Positions 34,615 through 43,482 of a stretch of 64,000 nucleotides of DNA are shown here, piece after piece. This DNA comes from Bog-950 sp964423405. GTDB lineage: Bacteria; Bacteroidota; Bacteroidia; Chitinophagales; LD1. Position 1 is the first letter of the stretch. Each line of letters opens with the position of its first letter. The notes under the pieces are model-generated. The model made no database searches and was not told where the DNA came from. It saw only the letters and a list, made by a program, of their open reading frames with translations. The stretch lies in the NCBI GenBank assembly GCA_964423405.1, contig CAYREY010000006.1:1-64000 (forward strand), in the 5' to 3' direction. The position numbers and the translations under genes were made by a program.

Positions 34615-34800
34615 GCAGTTGGCCTTCCTGTAAACTTACCGAACCAATTTATACAGAATTTGAAGTAAATAGAGGACAGTTCGCCCAAAGTATGCATTAC
34701 ATATCCACTATTTTGTTGCTTTCTATTCTGCGCTGCAATGTTCGCATACATACGTTTGTAGTAAGTTTTTGAATTAAGAGCTATCAAAAACGAATGGGCG

Positions 34801-35931
34801 TTGACAACAAATGAACACAATAAGTTAAACGGGCTTGACCATTTACGGGCATTTGCAATTTGCTTTGTATTTCTGTTTCACTACCAGATACTGAGTAAAG
34901 GCGAACCGGAATGGCTTACAGCCATTGCAGTATATGGGTGGACAGGAGTTGATCTTTTTTTTGTATTGAGCGGGTTTCTAATTTCATCTCAACTTTTTCA
35001 GCCTATAGCCCGGAATGAGAAGCCTTCTTTCGCAATCTTTTTCCTTAAACGGTTTTTTAGAATTATTCCGGCATATGTTGTGGTGGTGGGTATCTATTTT
35101 TTAATTCCATTTTTTAGGGAAAAGGAAGCACTTCCACCTTTATGGAAGTTTTTGACGTTTACACAAAACTTTGGACTAAATCTTAGAGAATACGGTACTT
35201 TTTCGCATGTGTGGTCACTGTGTGTGGAAGAGCATTTTTACATTTTGTTGCCTCTGTTTGTATTTGCCCTTGCAAAAACAAATCGTATAAAAAAAGGCTA
35301 TTGGCTTTTAGTGATAGCGATTGTGCTATGTATTGCACTCAGAGCTTTTATTTTTTGCAACCTTTATTTGCCAGAAAGCAGCAGGCAGGATAACTGGATG
35401 TATTGGTACAAATACATATATTATCCAACATACACTCGCTTAGACGCATTGCTAATTGGTGTTTCAATTGCAGCTTTTCACAGCTTTTTATCTGATAAGT
35501 GGAAAGCGATTGCGAAACATGGAAATGTACTTCTGGCAATCGGATTGTCCGTTTTAGCTGCAGCATTTTATGTATGCCAGGACCAATTCTCGTATAACGC
35601 ATCCGTATGGGGCTTTTTACTGGTTGCTTTGGGTTATGGCCTTGTTACTGCCGCAGCAATTAGCCCTGCGTGTTTTTTTTATAAGTGGTCATCGCCGGTA
35701 AGTTCTTTTATAGCCCGGTTATCGTATGCAATTTATTTAACCCATAAAGGGATAATCCATGTTACGAGGCATTGGTTGGCAACTTACAATATAAACAATA
35801 CACTACTATTTGTTTTATGCATTGGCACTTGTATATCGGGCGCCTTAATTTTAAATATTGCCATTGAACGGCCATTTTTGAAGCTAAAGGATAAAATATT
35901 GGCATCCTTTGTTGTTAAACCGTCGTTCTAA
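34801..35931 (+). CDS. Acyltransferase family 3 (OafA/YrhL-like) membrane protein
   Basis: A 376-residue integral membrane acyltransferase of the family that O-acetylates lipopolysaccharide, peptidoglycan or exported sugars. Motifs are NGLDHLRAFAICFVFLFH (the family RAxA...H start), WTGVDLFFVLSGFLIS, VWSLCVEEHFYILLPL and SYAIYLTHKG, with about ten membrane segments. Only TTG 34801 is available as a standard start after the in-frame stop at 34762. The gene is visibly AT-richer and uses more A/T-ending codons than its neighbours, suggesting recent transfer. It is a single gene sharing a terminator with the convergent tRNA-Gln. Confidence 0.88.
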   Translation: MTTNEHNKLNGLDHLRAFAICFVFLFHYQILSKGEPEWLTAIAVYGWTGVDLFFVLSGFLISSQLFQPIARNEKPSFAIFFLKRFFRIIPAYVVVVGIYFLIPFFREKEALPPLWKFLTFTQNFGLNLREYGTFSHVWSLCVEEHFYILLPLFVFALAKTNRIKKGYWLLVIAIVLCIALRAFIFCNLYLPESSRQDNWMYWYKYIYYPTYTRLDALLIGVSIAAFHSFLSDKWKAIAKHGNVLLAIGLSVLAAAFYVCQDQFSYNASVWGFLLVALGYGLVTAAAISPACFFYKWSSPVSSFIARLSYAIYLTHKGIIHVTRHWLATYNINNTLLFVLCIGTCISGALILNIAIERPFLKLKDKILASFVVKPSF

Positions 35932-35974
35932 CTATAAAATGCGGTTCAACGTAGACCCGAAATGTAGTTTCATA

Positions 35975-36013
35975 AACAAAAAAACCGCACTCTTTAGAGG
36001 TGCGGTTTTTTGT
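35975..36013. terminator. Bidirectional terminator between acyltransferase and tRNA-Gln
   Basis: AAAAAAACCGCAC pairs with GTGCGGTTTTTT around a TCTTTAGAG loop. A- and T-tracts allow use from both strands. Confidence 0.88.
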
Positions 36014-36087
36014 TGGTTGGCCCAGCTGGATTCGAACCAACATACACAGAACCAAAATCTGTAGTCCTGCCATTAGACGATGGGCCA
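36014..36087 (-). tRNA. tRNA-Gln (anticodon UUG)
   Basis: On the minus strand a full cloverleaf is seen: acceptor TGGCCCA pairs with TGGGCCA, the anticodon stem ACAGA/TCTGT holds the loop TTTTGGT (anticodon TTG), and the T arm is GTTGG-TTCGAAT-CCAGC. The discriminator is A, and CCA follows at 36014-36016, so the 3' end appears to be encoded. Length without CCA is 71. Confidence 0.95.
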
Positions 36088-36311
36088 CTCACGCGTTTCT
36101 TGCAAAACGGACGGCAAAAATAATCATCCTTTAAACTTATGCAAGGGGTAGTAAAAAAATAAGTATCAATCTGTTACTTTTTCACTTTCGGGCATTTTAA
36201 AGGGTACCTGCGGCAGCCGGCTATATAATAAAGTGTATAGTTAACAACCCGCAGGGGTAGGGCCTGAGTCATATTCCGCTTGATTACCATGCCTACTGTG
36301 TTAGAAAAATC

Positions 36312-36319
36312 TATATTTA
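36312..36319 (+). promoter_or_regulatory. Putative -7 box upstream of the DUF2723 gene
   Basis: TATATTTA matches TAnnTTTG at 7 of 8 positions, 42 bases before the ATG. The remainder of the 36088-36361 gap shows no gene. Confidence 0.4.
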
Positions 36320-36361
36320 CGCCCGCCCCTCTACCAAATAGCGGGGGCACCAACATATAAT

Positions 36362-39300
36362 ATGCAGAAGTATAAATTGCTTAACAACATCTTCGGATGG
36401 GTTTCGTTTGTTTTTGCGGGTATAGTGTACGCAATGACAATGGAGAGCACCGGTAGTTTCTGGGACTGCGGTGAGTTTATTTCAGGTTGCTTCAAATTAC
36501 AGGTAGTGCACCCGCCGGGCGCCCCTTTCTTTTTGATGCTGGGCCGTATTTTTACCCTGTTTTCGGGTGCCGACCCGCTGGTGAATGGCACTGGAGGCAA
36601 TGTGGCAGTAACTATTAACCTGATGAGCGCCCTGGCTACAGCAGGTGCCGTTATGTTTACGTACTGGACAGTTACTGCATTGGCCCGCAAACTGGTAATG
36701 GCCGATGGCGAATACACTGCCGGCCGCATTATTACTGTAATAGGTGCCGGTTTGGTTGCTGCTGCTTCATGTACCTTCCTCGATTCGCTATGGTTTAGCG
36801 CCGTAGAGGGCGAGGTATATGCGCTTTCGCAGTTCTTTATGTCGCTCATTTTCTGGGCTATAATGAAATGGGATGCCGACGATAGCAAATATGCCGACCA
36901 CTGGTTGGTATTTATCAGCTATATGACCGGCCTTTCGATAGGTGTGCACCTGTTAAGCTTGCTGGCGCTGCCTGCCATAGCTATGGTGTATTACTATAAA
37001 AAGTACAAAACTACTGTTAGCGGCTGGATTATTACAGCTGCAGTTGGCTTTTTGATACTGGGTCTGTACATGAAATTTATTATTTCATTCACCCAGTCGT
37101 ACCTGGCGGGCATGGACTTGCTGTTTGTAAACTCGTTCGGGTTGCCATTTAACTCAGGAGTGATATTTGGTTTGGTAATGCTGATAGCCATGCTGGTTAC
37201 CATATTACGTTATACCCACACCGGTAAGGATACCGATTTTTATATTGCCGTGGCTGTAAGTGGTACCTATGCTGTTTTGGCGTTATTTATCAGCGACTCT
37301 CTGACAGCCAAATTTATACGCCTGTTTTTTATAGGCGCATTGTTTTTGGCGCGTAGCCGTGGCTACGAAACCCGCCGTTTGCTTAACATAAGCATACTTT
37401 CTATTGCGTTTTCTTACATAGGGTATATGAGCTATCTAATGGTGCCTATCCGCGCTATAGCCAATCCGCCTATCAACATGAACCGCCCGGTAGATCCATT
37501 TACTATTAAATCGTATGTAGACCGTGAGCAGTATGGCGACCGTCCGTTATTAAAAGGGCCAAGCTATACATGTACATCTTACGATATAGTAGATTACATT
37601 AAAACCGGCGAGCGTTGGGTTAAAAACGAGGCAACCGGTGTATATGAGTACGGTGGCGATAAACAGGATTACAAAATACGCGATGAGGTTCAGATACTGT
37701 TCCCCCGTTTGGGTTTCTGGCAGGAAGAAGGCAAAATTGCTGCCTACCGTGCCTGGCTTAATCCGGAGTACAATGTAGTTGACCGGATCAGCCAGAGCGT
37801 AGTTAAAACTTTCCCTCCTAACGGTTTAAAACAGGCTAATGAGTATGCTGCCAGCCTTAACAAAGATGCCGGCCAGCCACAATACGCTGTTAAAGATGCC
37901 ATTACATTTGGCGACAACCTGCGTTTCTTCTTTAAGTATCAGATTGGCTATATGTATTTCCGTTATTTCTTCTGGAACTTTGCCGGTCGCCAAAATGATA
38001 TACAAGGTACATATGGTAACGATGATGGTCGCTGGATTTCGGGTGTGCCTTTTATAGATAACTCGCACAGTTTCTTTACTCCAGATTGGCCGCAGGATAA
38101 CCTGTCTAAACAGATGTTATCTAACAAAGCGCGTAATAAGTTTTACATGATACCGGTAATACTTGGTTTAATAGGTCTGATATATACCCTGTTCCGCGAT
38201 GAGCGTACATTCTGGATTATACTGGTACTGTTTGGTACAACCGGTTTCTTACAGATTGTGTATCAGAACGAACCACCAATTGAGCCCCGTGAGCGCGATT
38301 ATGCCATTGCCTCATCGTTCCTTACTTATACTATGTGGATTGGTTTTGGGGTAATAGCGCTGGTAGAGCTTTTCCGTAAAAAGCTTCCGGAAATACCAAG
38401 TGCCATCGGAGCAGTATTGCTATGTGCTTCGGCTCCGCTACTGATGGGTACACAAGGTTGGGATGACCACAATCGCCATGGCCGCTACCCTGCACGCGAT
38501 TTTGCTATCGACTATCTGGAATCGTGCGCACCTAACGCCATTATATTTACACAGGGCGATAACGATACGTACCCGCTTTGGTATGCACAGGAAACCGAAG
38601 GCGTGCGTCCGGATATCCGTATTATCAACCTGTCGCTATTAGGCGTAGATTGGTACATAGATCAGCTTACTTACAAAACCAACGAAGCGGCTCCACTTAA
38701 GCTTACCTTTAAATCGGAGCAATACCAGGGCCGCAAACGCGACGCAGTACGATTTAAACAGGATAACCGGGTACCTGCCGAAGGTGGTGAGCTGAAAAAC
38801 GTGATGAAGTTTATTGCCAGCGAAAATCAGCGCGACAAGGTTATGTACCAGAACGGTGAAACCGAAAACTATCTGCCTACACAAACATTCTACCTGAACA
38901 TAGATACCAACCGGGTGAAGGAGATGAACATGCTGGCTCCAGAAGATTATGGACAGATGGTATCGCGTATGCAGTGGACTATAGATAATGGTGTGCTGCT
39001 TAAAAACGACCTGCTTACATTGGATATAGTGGCTAATAACATTATGGAGCGTCCTATCTACTTCGCAGTATCTGTTGCACCAGAGGCCTACCTTGGTCTG
39101 GAAAAATATTTCCAGTTAGAAGGGTTAACCTACCGTGTGGTGCCTAAGGTAAACGCAAGTGGTTCGCCATACAACTCACCGGCACGTACCGATGTGATGT
39201 TTGATAACATGATGAAGAAATTCAAGTTTGCCAACATTGCAGAGAATAAGGATATTTATCTGGATGAAAATACCCTGCGTATGACGGTTAATATACGTGG

Positions 39301-39760
39301 TAACTTTGGCCGTTTGGCGCAGGCACTGTTAGATAAAGGCGAGAAAGAGAAAGCTGCAGCTGTAATCGACTACTCGCTGAAGGTAATGCCTGCCGATCGT
39401 GTACCTCACTCGGTTTTCGATTATTCGTACCCTGAAATTTACTACCAGGCAGGGCAGAAAGAAAAAGCCCGTGCACTGGCAGCAGAAATGATGGCCAAAT
39501 GCACGAATGAACTGGACTACTACAAAACAGTTTACAGGTATGCATTGGCACAGGCGCAGGAAGCCGGTGATATGGCCTACCTGGGCCAGCTACAGCAAGG
39601 CGCATTTACCGAGCGGCGTGAGGTGCGTGAGCAACTGTTTATTATGCAGGAGCTTACCCTGGGTGCTAAACGTTACGATGATGCCGATTACTTTGCCAAA
39701 CTGGATAAAACATTCCAAGATTACCGGATGGGATTTGTAGCAGCAGCAGGAGTTAGATAG
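36362..39760 (+). CDS. DUF2723 (TMEM260-like) membrane glycosyltransferase
   Basis: A 1132-residue membrane protein. The N-terminal GT-C-like region has the family signature STGSFWDCGEFISGCFKLQ, VVHPPGAPFFLMLGRIF and SLWFSAVEGEVYALSQFF, with about ten to twelve membrane segments. A long soluble C-terminal part starts with TQGWDDHNRHGR and TQGDNDTYPLWYAQE and ends in helical TPR-like repeats. Eukaryotic TMEM260 of this family is a protein O-mannosyltransferase. Bacteroidota members are thought to glycosylate exported proteins or lipids, but this protein's substrate is not shown. It appears monocistronic, ending before a terminator at 39783. Confidence 0.9.
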   Translation: MQKYKLLNNIFGWVSFVFAGIVYAMTMESTGSFWDCGEFISGCFKLQVVHPPGAPFFLMLGRIFTLFSGADPLVNGTGGNVAVTINLMSALATAGAVMFTYWTVTALARKLVMADGEYTAGRIITVIGAGLVAAASCTFLDSLWFSAVEGEVYALSQFFMSLIFWAIMKWDADDSKYADHWLVFISYMTGLSIGVHLLSLLALPAIAMVYYYKKYKTTVSGWIITAAVGFLILGLYMKFIISFTQSYLAGMDLLFVNSFGLPFNSGVIFGLVMLIAMLVTILRYTHTGKDTDFYIAVAVSGTYAVLALFISDSLTAKFIRLFFIGALFLARSRGYETRRLLNISILSIAFSYIGYMSYLMVPIRAIANPPINMNRPVDPFTIKSYVDREQYGDRPLLKGPSYTCTSYDIVDYIKTGERWVKNEATGVYEYGGDKQDYKIRDEVQILFPRLGFWQEEGKIAAYRAWLNPEYNVVDRISQSVVKTFPPNGLKQANEYAASLNKDAGQPQYAVKDAITFGDNLRFFFKYQIGYMYFRYFFWNFAGRQNDIQGTYGNDDGRWISGVPFIDNSHSFFTPDWPQDNLSKQMLSNKARNKFYMIPVILGLIGLIYTLFRDERTFWIILVLFGTTGFLQIVYQNEPPIEPRERDYAIASSFLTYTMWIGFGVIALVELFRKKLPEIPSAIGAVLLCASAPLLMGTQGWDDHNRHGRYPARDFAIDYLESCAPNAIIFTQGDNDTYPLWYAQETEGVRPDIRIINLSLLGVDWYIDQLTYKTNEAAPLKLTFKSEQYQGRKRDAVRFKQDNRVPAEGGELKNVMKFIASENQRDKVMYQNGETENYLPTQTFYLNIDTNRVKEMNMLAPEDYGQMVSRMQWTIDNGVLLKNDLLTLDIVANNIMERPIYFAVSVAPEAYLGLEKYFQLEGLTYRVVPKVNASGSPYNSPARTDVMFDNMMKKFKFANIAENKDIYLDENTLRMTVNIRGNFGRLAQALLDKGEKEKAAAVIDYSLKVMPADRVPHSVFDYSYPEIYYQAGQKEKARALAAEMMAKCTNELDYYKTVYRYALAQAQEAGDMAYLGQLQQGAFTERREVREQLFIMQELTLGAKRYDDADYFAKLDKTFQDYRMGFVAAAGVR

Positions 39761-39782
39761 ATTTAAGAATGAATACAACTAT

Positions 39783-39823
39783 AACAAATAGCAACTCTGT
39801 AATACGGGTTGCTATTTGTTTTT
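39783..39823 (+). terminator. Terminator after the DUF2723 gene
   Basis: A 13-bp perfect stem, AACAAATAGCAAC with GTTGCTATTTGTT (39783-39795/39808-39820), is followed by TTT. Confidence 0.88.
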
Positions 39824-39838
39824 AAATGTAATAGTGAT

Positions 39839-40618
39839 ATGAGTAAGCCAGGACAACATTTTTGCATATTCGGCCGCATGCCGGTAATAGAAGCATTTAA
39901 AGCCGGTAAAAGGTTTGATAAGATATTACTGCTTAAAAATGCGGCAGGCGATGAGATAAGGCAGATTCAAAACCTGGCTAAACAAACCGATACGCCTACA
40001 CAGGCTGTGCCCAAAGAAAAACTGGAGAGCGTAGCCCAAAAATACAGTAAGCACCGCGAACCCAACATACAGGGCGTTATCGGCTTTCTTTCAATTATAG
40101 ATTACTATACTATAGATGACGTACTGCACAACGTTTATGCCAATGGCGAAACACCGCTGCTGGTGGTGTTGGATGGTATAACCGATGTAGGCAACTTTGG
40201 AGCTATAGCCCGCTCGGCAGAGTGTTTGGGTGCACACGCCATAATTGTACCAGCACAGGGTTCGGCGCAGATAAATGCCGAAGCCATGAAATCGAGTGCC
40301 GGCGCATTGAATAACATAATGGTGATACGTGAGAAGAGCCTTACTTCGGCTGTAGCGTTTTTAAAAACCAACGGTATACGTATTTACGGTACCGAAATGA
40401 ACCAATCTACCGAGATAGCTAAAGCAGACTTTACGGTACCCTGTGCCATTGTAATGGGTTCAGAGGGTAGTGGGGTATCTAAAGAAATACTGCGCGCCTG
40501 CGATGAGCGGCTGCGTATACCCATGGCAGGAAAAACTGAATCGTTGAATGTATCGGTTAGCGCGGGTATTGTACTGTATGAAGCCAGTATGCAACGCGCT
40601 AAGGTCAGTAAAAAATGA
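39839..40618 (+). CDS. rlmB: 23S rRNA (guanosine-2'-O-)-methyltransferase, TrmH/SpoU family
   Basis: A 259-residue SPOUT methyltransferase. The N-terminal substrate-binding domain (FCIFGRMPVIEAFKAGKRFDKI) is followed by motif 1 VLDGITDVGNFGAIARSAEC, motif 2 IVMGSEGSGVSKEIL and motif 3 RIPMAGKTESLNVSVSAGI, forming the knotted SAM site. It most resembles RlmB, which modifies G2251 of 23S rRNA; other TrmH paralogues are not fully excluded. Start ATG 39839 is chosen over the upstream TTG frame start, which lies in the preceding terminator stem. Confidence 0.88.
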   Translation: MSKPGQHFCIFGRMPVIEAFKAGKRFDKILLLKNAAGDEIRQIQNLAKQTDTPTQAVPKEKLESVAQKYSKHREPNIQGVIGFLSIIDYYTIDDVLHNVYANGETPLLVVLDGITDVGNFGAIARSAECLGAHAIIVPAQGSAQINAEAMKSSAGALNNIMVIREKSLTSAVAFLKTNGIRIYGTEMNQSTEIAKADFTVPCAIVMGSEGSGVSKEILRACDERLRIPMAGKTESLNVSVSAGIVLYEASMQRAKVSKK

Positions 40619-40629
40619 TGATTAGCTGT

Positions 40630-40656
40630 TCAAGTCCCCTTTAGGGGCTTTAGGGG
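40630..40656 (+). repeat. Palindromic G/C repeat, copy overlapping a gene end
   Basis: TCAAGTCCCC-TTTA-GGGGCTTTAGGGG is the same layout as the copies at 1361 and 3366. It supplies the stop codon and last proline of the minus-strand gene at 40650. Confidence 0.65.
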
Positions 40657-40967
40657 TTAAATTCATAATCCCTCTCTACCAAACATATCCGTGTTTTGTA
40701 TTGCGTGTACCATTTTTCACGCCCGTTTTTCTGTGCAATTATATGCTCAGCGTTGGCTTTCCATTGGCGGATGCTATCCAGGTCTTTCCAGTACGATACC
40801 GTAATACCTAAGCCATCGCGTGCCGACTCATAGCCCAGGCAACCGGGCTGCTGCAGGGCCAGCTGTTCCATATGGCCAGCAGTTTCGTGGTAGCCATCAG
40901 TAACATCGGTGCGTAGCGATGTAAATATTACAGCATAATAGGGTGGGGCAGGGGTTTGTGCTATCAT
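40650..40967 (-). CDS. Antibiotic biosynthesis monooxygenase-like (ABM) domain protein
   Basis: A 105-residue single-domain protein of the dimeric alpha/beta-barrel ABM fold. YYAVIFTSLRTDVTDGYHET, MEQLALQQPGCLGYESARD, GITVSYWKDLDSIRQWKA and the aromatic end WYTQYKTRICLVERDYE are typical. Members are small oxygenases or heme/quinone-handling proteins, and the substrate here is unknown. The C-terminus NP-stop is encoded by a palindromic repeat, so the natural end may have been altered. It is divergent from the aminopeptidase gene by 48 bases. Confidence 0.82.
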   Translation of the reverse strand: MIAQTPAPPYYAVIFTSLRTDVTDGYHETAGHMEQLALQQPGCLGYESARDGLGITVSYWKDLDSIRQWKANAEHIIAQKNGREKWYTQYKTRICLVERDYEFNP

Positions 40968-41003
40968 AAAAGCTAAGGAGGTTATTGAACAGCCAAGTTA
41001 TGG

Positions 41004-41011
41004 TATATTAG
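41004..41011 (+). promoter_or_regulatory. Putative -7 box before the M1 peptidase gene
   Basis: TATATTAG matches TAnnTTTG at 7 of 8 positions and ends 4 bases before the ATG, implying a nearly leaderless transcript. Confidence 0.35.
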
Positions 41012-41015
41012 CTAC

Positions 41016-43430
41016 ATGAAAAATATTGTTATTCTACTGTTGCTTTTTATGTGTGGCTCCGGTATTGTCCGCGCTCAGGATAAGCGCGGCGATACTATAG
41101 ACATACGCAGCTTTTTGCTAAACCTGGATATGAGCGATTTTACCACTAAAACACTACGTGGTAAGGCTACCATAGGTATAAAGGCAAAAATGAACGGTGT
41201 AGAAGGTATGCGGCTGGACCTGCTTAAACTAACAGTAGATTCGGTAAAGGTGAACACTTTCAGCAGTTTGTTTGATTACAATGACTCGGTAATTAATGTA
41301 AACCTGCTTACCACACTTAACATTGGCGACTCAGCTACGGTAGAAGTGTTTTATCGTGGCAACCCCTATCGCGCCAATGGCGATTTCGGCGGCTTTTACT
41401 GGACAGCACAGTATGCGTTTAATATTGGTGTAAGCTTTCTGGCCGACCCACATAATTATGGCCGGGTGTGGTTCCCTTGTTTCGATAATTTTGAAGAGCG
41501 TAGCTATTACGAGTTTTATGTAACAACCCGCAATAACCACAAAGCATTTTGTAATGGATTGTTACAAGGCGTAACTACCGCCAACAATAAAAAAACATGG
41601 CATTGGAAACTGGGGCAGGAGATACCTTCTTATCTGGCTTCGGTCGCCGTATCAGATTATGCTACTGTAAGCGATACGTTGATGGGCTTAACCGGTGTAG
41701 TGCCGGTTGATTTGGCTGCCAATGCAAGCGATACTACAACCCTTAAAAATTTGTTTGTACACCTGCCCGATGCCTTTCATATACAGGAAGACCTGTGGGG
41801 GCCATACCTGTGGGACCGGGTTGGCTATTGTATAGTGCCTTTTAATGCCGGAGCTATGGAGCACGCCACCAACATAGGTTTTATGAATTACTACCTGAGC
41901 GTGCTGGCCGGCGATGCCGAACATACAATGGCACACGAGTTGAGCCATCATTGGTTTGGTAACCTGGTTACCTGTGCTACCGCCGGCGATATGTGGCTAA
42001 ACGAAGGTTGGGCAAGGTATAATGAGCACCTTTTTTCTGAGCGACTGTATGGCGATTCGGTATATAATAGAAACGTGTTGGATAACCATGAGAATGTATT
42101 GCACAACGCCCATGTGCGCGATAATGCCTACCTGCCGGTAAGCGGTGTACCTACCGAACAGACCTATGGCACTACGGTGTACGATAAAGGGGCCGATGTA
42201 ATACACACCTTGCGCCACTACATGGGCGATGCTGCTTTTTTTAGTTGTGTGAAGAATTTTATAGCAGAATATAAGTGGAATACCATTACCACAGAGCAAC
42301 TGCGCGATTACCTGTCGCAGTGTTCGGGCGCTAATCTGGATAATTATTTTGCCGACTGGGTTAAAGCCCCGGGCTTTCCTCATTTTTCAATAGAGAATCA
42401 GGTAGTAGAACTGGTTACTATCAATAATCAGGATTATATGCGGATGCTGTTTACTATTCGCCAGCGACTGCACCAGGCTACCCATTATTACAACAACGTA
42501 CCTGTAGTAGTAACTTACTTTTACCACAGCAGCGGACAGTATATAAAAGATACCGTTTGGGTAAGCGGCCCCTGCACCGATCACGTATCGGCCTATATTC
42601 CATTAGCTGCTTCAGATATAGCTATTGCAGAAATTGATTTTGAAGGCAGCCTGCAGGATGCTATTACCGATGAGTGGCATCAGCTTGCCACTACAGGGCT
42701 TTACGATTTTGGTACTGCCAAAGCAAAGTTAAATGTACTGGCTGTAACACAGCCATCGTACATGCGGGTGCAACATAACTGGATTAGGCCCGAACCTATG
42801 CGCACTAAAGTGCCGGGGCTGCACCTGCATGATAAACGCTACTGGACTATAAGCGGTACCAGCGTAGCTAATGCAAATTCCACTTTTGTAAATGCTACTA
42901 TAGAATTTGATTATGATGCTACTGATAAATCGCTGGATAGCACCTTTATGATAAACCGTGAGGATAGCATAGTGGTAATGTACCGTGCCCGCTCAGATCA
43001 GGAGTGGGTAATGGTAGATACGTTTACTGTAAATACAATTGGTAACGTGAATGATGGCGTAGGGGCTGTAACCGTAGGTCGGGTAAAACAGGGCCAGTAT
43101 TGCCTGGCTATATGGAATAGTACTGTGCCCGATACTACTACTGCCGATGCCGATTGTGTATTTGCATCGGTTGATGAAAAGGCAGGTACCCATAATTTTA
43201 TAGTGTACCCTAACCCTACAGGCAGTAATGTAACCGTTGCTATAGAAAACAGCGTATTCGATTCGGTATGCTTGCTAGATGTGGCAGGCCGCAGGCTATT
43301 TACACAGCGCATACCAGTAGGAGAGAATACCCTGCAACTTGATTTGCGCCGTTATGCACCCGGCACTTATCTGGTAGAACTTACCGGCCCGCAATCGGTT
43401 AAGGTTACCCGCAAAGTGGTTAAACAATAA
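41016..43430 (+). CDS. M1-family aminopeptidase with T9SS type A sorting domain
   Basis: An 804-residue secreted zinc peptidase. A signal peptide (GSGIVRAQ) and an N-terminal beta domain with WFPCFDNFEERSYYEFYV precede the catalytic site. The zinc motif is HELSHHW with H307, E308 and H311; the third ligand is E330 in WLNEGWARYNE, exactly 18 residues later. The substrate-binding motif normally written GAMEN is GAMEH here. A beta-rich region follows, and the T9SS signal IVYPNPTGSNVTVAI ... YAPGTYLVELTG closes the protein. It likely acts outside the cell on peptides. Confidence 0.93.
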   Translation: MKNIVILLLLFMCGSGIVRAQDKRGDTIDIRSFLLNLDMSDFTTKTLRGKATIGIKAKMNGVEGMRLDLLKLTVDSVKVNTFSSLFDYNDSVINVNLLTTLNIGDSATVEVFYRGNPYRANGDFGGFYWTAQYAFNIGVSFLADPHNYGRVWFPCFDNFEERSYYEFYVTTRNNHKAFCNGLLQGVTTANNKKTWHWKLGQEIPSYLASVAVSDYATVSDTLMGLTGVVPVDLAANASDTTTLKNLFVHLPDAFHIQEDLWGPYLWDRVGYCIVPFNAGAMEHATNIGFMNYYLSVLAGDAEHTMAHELSHHWFGNLVTCATAGDMWLNEGWARYNEHLFSERLYGDSVYNRNVLDNHENVLHNAHVRDNAYLPVSGVPTEQTYGTTVYDKGADVIHTLRHYMGDAAFFSCVKNFIAEYKWNTITTEQLRDYLSQCSGANLDNYFADWVKAPGFPHFSIENQVVELVTINNQDYMRMLFTIRQRLHQATHYYNNVPVVVTYFYHSSGQYIKDTVWVSGPCTDHVSAYIPLAASDIAIAEIDFEGSLQDAITDEWHQLATTGLYDFGTAKAKLNVLAVTQPSYMRVQHNWIRPEPMRTKVPGLHLHDKRYWTISGTSVANANSTFVNATIEFDYDATDKSLDSTFMINREDSIVVMYRARSDQEWVMVDTFTVNTIGNVNDGVGAVTVGRVKQGQYCLAIWNSTVPDTTTADADCVFASVDEKAGTHNFIVYPNPTGSNVTVAIENSVFDSVCLLDVAGRRLFTQRIPVGENTLQLDLRRYAPGTYLVELTGPQSVKVTRKVVKQ

Positions 43431-43482
43431 GTGTGGTGTTGTTAACCTGTTTTATATTTTCACATCCGCAAAATCAATAGTA

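Noticed and set aside
34551..34820. An 89-codon minus-strand frame
   Set aside because: It covers the double-hairpin terminator of the T9SS gene and has no protein-like conservation pattern.
36014..36087. tRNA-Gln as an attachment site of an integrated element
   Set aside because: No integrase and no duplicated tRNA 3' end were found within the window.
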